This document shows, one piece after another, positions 36,514 through 45,800 of a stretch of 64,000 bases of DNA. Every line of letters begins with the position of its first letter. Within the stretch, counting starts at the first letter, position 1. The stretch spans positions 5,986,001-6,050,000 of the forward strand of contig NC_091114.1 in NCBI RefSeq assembly GCF_024713975.1, given 5' to 3'. Source of the stretch: Paralichthys olivaceus. Lineage: Eukaryota; Chordata; Actinopteri; Pleuronectiformes; Paralichthyidae. The notes under the pieces were generated by a model, which saw only the letters and a list, made by a program, of their open reading frames with translations, ran no database searches and had not been told where the DNA came from. The translations under genes and the position numbers were made by a program.

Positions 36514-39153
36514 AGAAATACAAACTCTCTCCCCCTCTCTGCTTTGTCATTCCATTTCAGTAACTGGCCTGTATTCACTGCTCTTGTCCTCCCTGTATTG
36601 TTCTGTCGGTGTCTTGTCTCTTGTCTTGTAAAGTAAAGTACAAGTGCTGCAGACACTCACTTGTTTATGAGGTAGATGTCGGGGCGCCAAACCTTGTTGG
36701 GAGGAATCCTCAGAACATCAATGTTGTCATATTCCTCTGGCTTCCATGACAACCTGTAGTCTGTCCAGGCCTGGAATGGATGGAGGAAGGAAGAAGGAAG
36801 GAAGGAGGGAAAGAAGAAGGTAGAATGGGAGATGGGGGGGGAAAGAACATGAATATCCCAGCAGACAAGAAGTGAAATCATTGCTGTCTCTGTCGTTTAC
36901 ATCCTTGTTGCCCCTGCCTTTGATAAGTCGCTCAAATCCCACTCATCTTGTCACAAACACTCAAGCCGCACTGAATTCTGATTAGTCAGGGCGAGGGACA
37001 GAATTGAAAGAGAGAGTCCGGATGAAGCGAGAAATCATTTGTGGTTATAGAAAGTGACAAGTCCATTTGAGGGCCGAGCGACAGAGCAGACAGGAGAGAG
37101 GAATCGGAGCAGTGGAGCGAGGCTCGGTGATGAAGACGAATGTTTTCACCCTCGTACCAGATTCATGAACACGTTGGTTGTCATCTCACCGTTCTTCTCA
37201 TTCTGTGGCGGGATAGAGAGACACAGAGAAAGCGAGAGAGGGGGATAAATATTAGTGATGCCACCATGTTGCATGGGAATAAAGTCTGTGTGTGTGTGTG
37301 TGTGTGTGTGTTTACCAAGCTGACAAGTTGAGAGAGGGTCATCCCAATGCGCACCATCACCTTCTCCTCCCAGTACCGAGCAGGTCTCACTTTCATGTTG
37401 TAGTTCTGGAAGATCCTCTGATGGAGCCTCCGCTCGGTCTCTGAGGCTCCTGGATGGAGTGAGACAGGCTACAGTATACATGTATATGCTTTATGATGAT
37501 GCTAGAACACGATTACTGACTCCAGAATAGAACTTTCACTCCAAAAAATGTTTTCAATTTAAAATAAATGCACAGATGGATTCCACATTTTCACATCCAT
37601 CCATCCATCCATCCACTCATCCATCCATCCGTTGTAGTTAAAATTAGATGAGCATCAACATTAGAACACCCCATGTTGATGTGCAGATTTAAGCCTCTGA
37701 CACGCAGACAGCAGCATATTTGTTGCCAGGGCAACAGTGTGTCCGGCCTGCAGTGGTTAGGGGTTCAATTCCCTCCAGAATGATCTATGCTAAAAATAAA
37801 CTGTATTCTTGGTATGGACCGATTGATACTAGGGTTTTGTGATTCTAACAGTGAAGAGCAGATAGTGGAGAAATCGTTAGTAATTAATCTGAGAATAAAT
37901 CAGTGCTAAAAAAAAACCGTGCCCTGAGGCAGAGCAAGAGAAAACATTGTTGAGACAAATTGGTTTCTCTTTAGTGCCTAAAATTCCGTCTTGGGAGAAG
38001 TAGACAACTAACATTTTATCACTTAGCAGAATTAAGCTTCTGTCTCCTATAATGTCTGGATGGTGGACTGACTGACTCCCATTCCAAATATGTGACTGAA
38101 CAAACACGTGGAAAAGACAGAGAAGGACAAAAGAAGCAGGGCAGGTGCTGGTGGTGTACGATGGGTAGCAAAGGTGACTGAGCTAATGTAATTGATATGC
38201 AGCAGGGGGAATGGGATCAAAGGGATGTCTGGGATACCAGCTCCATCAGGGACGAAAATAGACTCTGATTAACAAACAATGATCTGTTAATATGATTCAT
38301 TATATGTTCTCACAGCAGCCTCCTTTCGCTTCCTCAAAACAGGACTTCTTTCTGTGGGATTTCCCTCTCTCCGCTCCGTCGCTCTGTCCTCTGCATGCCG
38401 CTCCCTTCTCTTTGGGGAGAACAGATGTAGAATCACCCCGGAGAGGAACAATCCATCACAACCTCTCTGGAGGTCACAGCCAATTCAGGGAAGCCGTTTT
38501 GCTTTCCGCTCCCACTGAGGGTCAAAGTCAAAGCCCTTCAGCCGAGCACAGATAAGAACTAGTCATCGCAAGTCGATTCTAATTATGATTTTATCCGAAA
38601 GAAAAACACAGAGGGAGCGGAATCAATAGCAGTTTAACTGAAATGACAGAATGCAGAGGGATGCTTGTCTGTTATCTGATTATAATGTAACTGTCCTGAG
38701 AGCCTCAATCCCTAATTGTATATGTTTGTAAATGGAGGTGGAGAGGATTGTGTTCTAAGGTAGCAGTGTTAGGACAGACAGAGGAATGGAAACATTGTAC
38801 AACAGGTCGCCAGCGAGCACAGGGCAACGGTTTGTTTTCAAATCCCTGACTCGAAGGGCTGGGACAGGTCAAAGGTCAAAGTCAAAGGCTGTCAAATGCT
38901 TTCGTTTTTTTCTTCCAAAGTTATTCCATCCCTGACAGTCAGTGCACTATTCAACATGTGCCTCCAAGTTTAACATTTTAATTTCATGTGCAACAGATTA
39001 ACTCTAGTTATCTGAAAAATCATCCACAAAAACACATCCACCTTCATATGAAATGTCCTTACCTGTGAAAGTGAGACAAATGCTGCTGCATAGGATGAGA
39101 AGTGTGTTCAATCTCAGGTTAATGTTGAGCTGCATCTTTAGTTGTCCAATCAT
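28630..39153 (-). CDS. chrnb1l: muscle-type nicotinic acetylcholine receptor beta-like subunit, 500 aa
   Basis: Eleven coding exons: 39153-39063, 37449-37316, 37202-37158, 36770-36661, 35845-35737, 35635-35488, 35218-35033, 34323-34100, 34004-33829, 29097-28959 and 28770-28630. All are GT-AG and sum to 1503 nt. The signal peptide is near residues 1-31. The extracellular domain carries the WTDYRLSW motif and the Cys-loop, C160 to C174, with the NCS glycosylation site at 173. There is no CC pair of an alpha subunit. M1 to M3 follow: LPPGAGEKM enters M2, with E276 (-1') and K277 (0'). The cytoplasmic loop includes GEYFFRK; Y392 matches the beta-subunit tyrosine whose phosphorylation anchors the receptor. 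M4 starts near residue 459. M2 has Ile286 at the 9' gate position, where leucine is near-universal. LNLHHRSP and LKS.I..V.Y.AEQ mark it as beta-type rather than epsilon, gamma or delta. The protein would assemble in the heteropentamer at the neuromuscular endplate. An alternative start is the in-frame ATG at 39135. The symbol is by paralogy with the neighbour and is less sure than the family. Confidence 0.9.
29098..33828. other. intron 9 of chrnb1l, 4.7 kb
   Basis: The longest intron of the gene, separating the cytoplasmic-loop exon from the exon leading into M4. It contains a 26-bp minisatellite, TG/GA microsatellites (31749-31780 and 31796-31821), and a GC-richer block near 32.4-32.55 kb with a 9-bp stem (CCCAGCCCT at 32467, AGGGCTGGG at 32494). 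No exon or gene was recognised inside it. Confidence 0.6.
30628..31313. repeat. 26-bp minisatellite, about 26 units
   Basis: Tandem AT-rich units built on GGTATAAGTATGTCATAG followed by TATAGTAA, with variants such as ATACTTTTGTCATAG. The unit preceding it is a GATA/GGAT tract. A 140-bp block starting at 30961 recurs at 31101 nearly unchanged, including a truncated unit (CCTATATAGTAAGG), which shows a segmental duplication within the array. Confidence 0.9.
34374..34410. repeat. perfect 15-bp inverted repeat with 7-nt loop
   Basis: CTGCTAGCTTCTACT at 34374-34388 pairs exactly with AGTAGAAGCTAGCAG at 34396-34410. It lies in chrnb1l intron 7, with its near arm about 51 nt upstream of the exon 8 acceptor. 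Confidence 0.95.
36045..36130 (-). mobile_element. LINE-type 3' tail fragment
   Basis: Reads on the minus strand as a 'tgctgtaacatggcaaatttc' then 'gggataaataaggac' pattern. This is the usual 3' end of fish LINE-like repeats (a stem-like AATTTCCCC..GGGATAAATAA motif). It lies in chrnb1l intron 4. Confidence 0.45.
36484..36509. repeat. AT microsatellite
   Basis: About 13 TA units in chrnb1l intron 4. Confidence 0.9.
37287..37310. repeat. TG/CA microsatellite at the exon 2 donor of chrnb1l
   Basis: Twelve TG units. On the coding strand the intron begins GTAAA and then continues as (CA)12, so the repeat starts at intron position +6. The whole intron is only 113 nt. Confidence 0.95.
37594..37630. 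repeat. ATCC tetranucleotide repeat
   Basis: (CATC/ATCC)n with one CTC interruption, in chrnb1l intron 1. Confidence 0.9.
38866..38878 (+). promoter_or_regulatory. perfect DR1 nuclear-receptor site
   Basis: AGGTCA-A-AGGTCA, followed directly by AAGTCA. It lies in chrnb1l intron 1, about 190 bp downstream of exon 1. DR1 sites are bound by RXR, HNF4, COUP-TF and PPAR dimers. A related GGGTCAAAGTCA occurs at 38519-38530. Confidence 0.5.
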
Positions 39154-39210
39154 GACAGCTATGACATCTTCTTCCACTTTAATGTGCCAGTCAAAGGCCC
39201 CTCCCCAGGT

Positions 39211-39217
39211 TTTTATA
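39211..39217 (-). promoter_or_regulatory. TATA box of chrnb1l
   Basis: TATAAAA on the minus strand, 58 bp upstream of the ATG. This implies a start site near 39185 and a 5' UTR of about 30 nt. Confidence 0.5.
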
Positions 39218-39235
39218 CAGCCGTCCTGGCACCTT

Positions 39236-39241
39236 CACCTG
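39236..39241. promoter_or_regulatory. E-box CACCTG upstream of the chrnb1l TATA box
   Basis: CACCTG lies about 19 bp upstream of the TATA box. A second, CACCTGTT, is at 39455-39460. MyoD/myogenin bind CAGGTG-type E-boxes, and muscle receptor subunit promoters are known to rely on paired E-boxes close to the start site. Confidence 0.45.
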
Positions 39242-41779
39242 GAACCTACTGTAGATACTCTAAAGCACGGCTTCCTTAGCTCAGGAAAACAAACACACAC
39301 ACTGGTCAGCTAAAGGCTCTCTCTCTCTCTCTCCTGTCTCTTCTTCGCTCTGTGCCCACGGCTCCATGGGTAAAACCACGGCCTGATTGGGCGCGCAGCG
39401 CTGGGAGTGACGAGAGGGCGGAATGTTTTTGTACTGGGAGGCCTGTGGGCCAGGCACCTGTTGGTGCTCACCAATGTGAGGTTAGGAAGAAGAGGAAGTG
39501 CAGGGGGGTGGGACGGGGGTAAAGGAGTGGCAGTGGGTTACGGGTTGTGACAATGGAGATATTTTTGGGAGGGAGGGGGACAAGTGGGCGGGTGGAGCGA
39601 GGAGTTCATCGGTAGGGGAGGTTGCCATTTTCTGTGGACGCAGAATGATTGGCAGGGGTTTGGAGCTGAAGTGGTTGATACATTTACTGCCTCGCTCATC
39701 CTGTTATTGAGCTCTCCTCTCATTCTTATTCCCCATTAGATCAAATCACCTCAAAGTTCACCTTACCTTAGTCACACTCCTGTACTGTTTCTTCAGGCTG
39801 TTCCAAACAATGCCAGAATTCAAGCTTTGCATGTAAATCTCCAGGTTCAGTTGTATTAACATTTTATGAATTAATTGTTTCATAAAGTCAGATCTGAATG
39901 GGGATCCTTTAAAGAGCTGTGAGAAAAGTTAAGCCACTTAATTATTTCTCCCAAGTCGGTGCCTTTCAGTGGTAGAATAAAAAAGGCACTGGTAGACAGT
40001 ACACATGCAGAGAAGGGGTGGGATGGGGTGAGGGAACAGCAATGATAGTAACAATGTCCCATGTATATGGTTGTCTATGTGCTTCTTTCAGTCAAGCTTC
40101 AGTGGGGACAAGAGTAAGAAATCGAGTAAACGTGAATATTGGAGCAGATTTCACTCATCGGTGAGATGCAGAAGTCGTAACATTCGCTTGCTTGAAGTCG
40201 GGCTGTGAAAGTGAAAAGTTGTCGACTCGATCATTTATCATCAGAAGCAAGATAAACGCTTTCCATAGAGGTTTAGCAGGTTGGCCAAATAATTCAACAT
40301 GATTCAAAACTGCATCATTCAGCAGAGCGAGCAGAGAAGGAGCATCTCAGTCTTGCTGATATTAAACTTGAAGTGAGCTTGAGGGAAGAAATTAATGTCA
40401 AACATATAAAATAGAGATGGATGTTGTTGCCATAGAAATGGTGAGGCGAGACATTCTGAAAAAACATATCAATGAAGCGAGGGACCGTGAATGAACGTCG
40501 TGTCGCTTTTTATGATGTCATGCAGTTTTTTTTTATCTGTTACAGGAGATAAGAAAAAAATATATACACATGGTCCTGTCTCAATTTTCTTTTACCTCTT
40601 TTTGTTTGTATCTGAGGTCATACTATCTGATCTCACTCATCCCCTGAGGGTCTCCAGTGCACAAACACAACATAAATCAGAACCACATTGAGAGTTGAGA
40701 AAAGGAGAAGGTCTCTGACTTGCCCTGCTGCATGCCGCCACTCCTAGTATAAATACATCAGCCGGAATGGCCCCCTTGGCGTTTCCGTGCATCTGTCGAG
40801 CGGCCCATCTTCTCGATGCAACGGCTTCATGCAAGGTCAGAGAGTGAGATAATAAGCTGGGGATAGAAATGAAAGTAATTCTAAGCAGTACTGTGGCGAT
40901 GCTGCTGCAGTCAGGTCTATATTATTGAAGCACTGTTGCCACAATGAGCCGTCGGGAGTCTTCGAATTCTTCGGCTGAGAGAGCTCACGATCCATGTATG
41001 CATGAGTGTACTTACACACAGGGAAACGTCAGGGAAGCCCATGCGGCAATGACCAGTGTGTGGTTGGTTATTAATAGCAGAGCGGGCAGGTGACGGAGCG
41101 AGGGTCGCAACTCTCACGGCAACAAATCTGACAACAGATGGAGCTTTTAATATCCTCCCCTCAGATCTTTATTTAAAAAAAACAAACACAAAAAAATAAA
41201 AGCACAAGATTAAAAGGGCAGGTGTGTGTTTGTGTCATGTGAGAGAATCAGTAAGGGGACATGTGGCACAGGTCTTCTGCATGATGGGAATTCCAGAGGC
41301 CATCGGTGCGACTGGTGAATTGAGTTGGCGTGCTGCGCCGCACTCACACACATACACACCGCTGCCGAAAATACAAAGAGGATTACTTCAGTGGCCAAAA
41401 TATCCATGGAGCATGTGCCACACTCCAGCACATTCTGACACAGGGAAATGAAAGGCATACAGCCCGCTCATTATAGCATCTGGTTTGTCTTGGTGTTTAT
41501 GTGTTAACACTTTGTATGAGTATCAAACGCAAGATCCACTCTCTACTGAAGGTAATACACTGGAAAACTCACCAGTAAATCAGATACATATTTCTACATG
41601 TTAATTTCATGCAACAGGCTAATCAATGCTATTGGATGTGCACGTCAGTTTTTGCTTGTTTAAATGATCAATGTGAAGCACTCACATTTTCATGTGGTTA
41701 CGTTTTTGTGCACAGTTGCTTATTGGGCTGAAAAACCTCAAAATGTCCATTCATTTGCATCCTCTTGCACTTTCAAGTG

Positions 41780-41912
41780 GTCAAACAACATATGTCCCAT
41801 CCACTAACATGGAGGAGGTGCGATCTATGACCTATACTGCAGCTAATGACCAGGGGGCGATCAAGATGCTTTGTCTTCACTTTTAGGGAGCTGTAATGTC
41901 GTACATCTTTAT
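41780..41912. repeat. copy of a dispersed MITE-like repeat
   Basis: Contains CCACTAACATGGAGGAGGTG, ATGACCTATACTGCAGC, CCAGGGGGCGATCAAG and 'gggagctgtaatgtcgtacatctttat'. These blocks, including the CCAGG-GGCGATCAAG core, recur in the element at 46.3-46.6 kb. The terminal inverted repeat is missing on the left, so the copy is partial. Confidence 0.5.
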
Positions 41913-41961
41913 CGTCGCTATGGTTTTATTTGAGACAAATGTACGCACAATGTAAGTGTGT

Positions 41962-41964
<3 letters not shown>

Positions 41965-41999
<35 letters not shown>
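41965..41999. repeat. AT microsatellite
   Basis: About 17 TA units upstream of the LTR-like repeat. Confidence 0.9.
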
Positions 42000-42005
<6 letters not shown>

Positions 42006-42020
42006 TCATGTTTTAAGTTA

Positions 42021-42527
42021 TGTCATGCCTGTGTTTAGTTCATGTCTAGTCATATGTGTTTTGAGCACTCGGTGTTAAGTTAAACTTCACTCCTGTCTAG
42101 TCTCGTTGTGCACTTCCTGTTTTATTTTGGCACTCACCTTTTCCCTCTCATTTCAGACCCTGACTTCCTCCCTTTGTGTGATTTTTCCCGCCTTGGTGAT
42201 CATCTTCCCCGCCCCTGATTGGTTTCACCTGTTTCCTCCTTCCTCATGTATAAATAGCCCTCGTCTCCCTTTGTCCTGTGCCAGTTGGTCTTGTTCTGTC
42301 CTTATGTGTGTCACTGCCAAGTCAAGTTTGTGTGCTTATTCATGTTTACTATCTTTTGTCTGATTCATGGTTTTGCTAGTGTTTGGTTTTGTTACTTTTT
42401 GATCCTCCTTGAGAGCGCCTTTCGTTTATGCACCTTTTTGACCTAAAAATAGACCTTTTTGTTGTATTCACTACCTGCCTTAGTCGTGCATTTGAGTCCG
42501 CCAGGATTCGTGTCTGAGGTCGTTACA
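42021..42527 (+). mobile_element. possible solo LTR-like element
   Basis: Starts TGTCATGCCTGTG and ends CGTTACA, with an internal TATAAATAG (42249-42257) and the GCATTTGAGTCCGCC block near the end. This layout resembles LTRs of fish Gypsy-type elements. The flanking 5-mers (AGTTA and AAGAG) do not match, so there is no target duplication in support and the ends are provisional. Confidence 0.4.
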
Positions 42528-42868
42528 AAGAGAGTATACTGTGTACACGTGTGCTACACGTATATGTACAGACTGAAGTTTCCAATTTGAGACACAGCAA
42601 TTTTCTACCCTCTATTGGTTTTGTATACAAGATAACAGTCTGACACGATTTCAGAATGTTACCAATATTCATCTGCACCATCTATGCTACATTCAAATGA
42701 ACATGAGAAACATCTTGAGGTCGTTTGGCAAACACCCTAGAAGCTAAATAGGCAATGTGAGGTGCACAGGGCACAATGGGCCTGTGGTGAACTACACAGA
42801 GAGAATTACTAGCAATAAAACAATGTCTCCTACATCAAGAGGAAGATTGTTGAAGAAACTCAAAAGTT

Positions 42869-45800
42869 CTAATGATTCAGGTGAACTTGAAAAGGGTCAG
42901 TGGGCGTGATGTTGAATTTGGCGTCGGAGAAGATGGCCAAGGTTCCCACGGTGGTGAAGATGACAAAGAGCCAGAGAAACATGCGGTCCACCACCATAGC
43001 CACATACTGCCAGTCCTCCTTCAGCTGGACAAGGCCATCAGATGGTAGAGATGGTGATAGGATGGATGGGCAGACATAAGCATAAGAAGGGGGATAAAAG
43101 AAATTATGGCCTGTGAGAAACAAAGTTACCCAAAATCAAGTTTTTTTAATTAAAGTTATGAGACATCAAAAACGACACTTACAGCCTCATAGTCTTTCTC
43201 AGCCTGTAGAGCCTCTGCGATATATGTGATGGCTTCTATGGCTGACTTCAGCTCATCTGGTAATGAAAGATAGGTACTGGGGCCGTTGATAAATTTTCTC
43301 AGGTCCGTGTACATGCCCTCCGGCTGAAACCTGCACGTCACAAAATGCACAAAACATCATATGGTCGATAAATATAACATTGGTTCAGGAGCAGTAGAGC
43401 GAGTCCACATGCAGTGTCAACACCTGAGCGGAACAAATGCACACGGGCCTGTGGAATGTGGCAACGTGCAAGCAGGCGTCAGTCCGCGCTAATTAAAAGC
43501 TGTAAAATCGTGAAGTGTGCACGAGCCAGGCTGCATGTCTCCTCTGCACTCCTCTGTCATTCAGGGAGGAATAAAAGAGAGAAGGTCAGAGGAGCTCCCG
43601 GGGCTCGCTGTACCGGCGTGGGAGTCACCGCTCTGCTTCTGCTGACTGCGCTGTTCTGGCTGAGAAACCCTGTGTGTGTGTGTCTGTGTGAAAGTGTGCA
43701 TGTTGCTGTGTTTACTTGTTGACTTCCGTTACCAACTGTCAGCTACAATTGGGTGCCAGGGGTCGTGGGAGGTGATGGTGGGGGGGTGGCTGTGAAGAAA
43801 GTTGCTTCCTATCTTTGTCACTCGCAGGTTTTGCTTTTACACCAGAGTTAGCAGCTGTTTTTGTGTTTTTAAATTAAGGTAAACCTGCTAAAAAAAGGCA
43901 AAATGATTGTGTTAACATTGGTGTCCAGCACTGCCGATGGGAACCAGTGCTGATTAAAACCTGCGTCCACTGCAGAGTCAGTTGACCTGGTATTGTCAAT
44001 GGAATCCATTATCATTGCATAAAAAAAGCCAGATGTGACTTGTTTTTTTTGACCGGTGGAAAAGACTGTGCAGGCAACACATTGCTGGAAACATGAAGCT
44101 TTAGGCTGGCGGTGAGGCCGACAGAGCATTAGCTTTAGTCTGAGATGTCATTGTTACTGTGAGGCAAAGAATATTGAAATAACCTTTAACAATTGGTCAT
44201 ATCAGACCAGGAAAAGCCACATCAACAAAACCCCTGAATGTGATATGTGATAGTAGATTAAACTTTTCATTTCAAAGAAGAGTATTTTAAAAAAGTAGTA
44301 GTGTTGCTTTAACACACAGCGACTGAAGAAACTCAAAGCATTGCTCATCAGTGATTTATGCTCTGATTTTCCCTGCTGCATTTCCATGCATAGCAGTGCG
44401 GCATGTCCTTGAGCAATGACACATGGATTTCCATTGGCTGCGTCTAACGCTCCTCTAACATTAAGTAGCGATACAGCACGACTCAGTCAGCGGGACATCA
44501 CAGATAAAATGTCTGGTAGAGAAATGACTTTGTCTCAGGAGCAGAGGAATATTCTAGTCTCACTTTGAGGTGTGTGCCATCACATCTGTTGGATATAATA
44601 TGGTCCTGGATCGAAATGGATCTGGGAATTATTGCAACCGACACTATTTAGTGTCCTCTGCAGAATACTTTTCTCTGTTTAATGTATACCAATTACATTA
44701 TTCCATATGTATGTCTCTTACTGTGACCTTCTTCTATTTCATATATATATATATATATATATAAAGTATGAATATTTCTGTATGAAAAATATTTCTTTGT
44801 GTGTCAATTACGTACTAATCTCTGCATTTTTTAAAATTTCTTTTTTATTGTATTGCCTATTTAATTCTATTTTCATACTTTCATGTGTTCTCTTGTCTAC
44901 CTCATTCTGTCTTCTGTAACGAGTGAATTTCCCTGACATGGGATAAATAAAGTTTCTGATTTAATTGCTACGATCAGATCTAAACAGCATTATCTGTTCA
45001 GTCTAAAGGGAAAGTTAGTCCACCTGGTGATTGCATTCATCGGTTATTGTGCTCTTAAAAAAATTATGATACAAAAGGAGTAAAAATCTCCAAACAGTCA
45101 CAGATGAACAGCATTTCGAGCAGTAAAACCTTTTAACAAAGTTTGTAAAAAGTTATCTGCACTTCGTCCTTTGTCAAAGCAGATGTAAGTGAATCCTCTT
45201 GCAGAACAGCTGCACTCTGCTTATGAAACACCTCGAGTATGAAACACCTCTAACACATGCACTTTTTAAAAGTTGGGACATAAGTGAAGTTTGGATGAAA
45301 TGCAGGTCAGGCAGCTCGACACAAGAGGGCAGTGTGGCACCATGTCTGCAAGGGACCATGAAGGGACCCATGCAGGGGACTGCTTGGTATGCAGGGGTGG
45401 GGGCTGCCATCGTTGCTGCTCGTGCAAGTGTGGCAGGTGAGGAGGCTGTGACCTGAGAGAGGTGGAACCTCATCATAAAGAGAGAAGGAAATAAGAGAGG
45501 GGGGGGAGGGAGAGACACAATTTGGCCTCTTAACCCATCCTCCCCTTTCTCTCCTGCCTGGCTCAAAGTAACACTTCATCAGCGAGAAGTAAATGACTGT
45601 TCAGGAGACTAATTCAACTAAAACTGGCTGCGTCTGGTGCCAAGACATGCACTAAACCCAATTAAGGAGGTGTGTGTGTGTGTGTGGACTCAGGAGAGAA
45701 TCTGCTGTCTCATCAAACTGCTCTAATAGAGGCCCTCCCCCTCCCTTCCTCTGTCACCTGTTCTTTCACCTGGACACACAGCGTCCCGCTCTATTGTGTC

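Larger units (their letters stand above)
39154..42868. other. intergenic region between chrnb1l and chrnb1
   Basis: 3.7 kb between the stop of chrnb1 and the start of chrnb1l, in the same orientation. It contains the chrnb1l promoter, a (CT)n tract near 39318, two repeat copies and an AT microsatellite. No clear poly(A) signal for chrnb1 was found; its 3' UTR probably runs toward the LTR-like repeat at 42.0-42.5 kb. No gene is seen. Confidence 0.5.

Noticed and set aside
42021-42527. A complete LTR retrotransposon
   Set aside because: No gag or pol frames lie nearby and the flanking 5-mers do not match, so at most a solo LTR-like repeat is supported.
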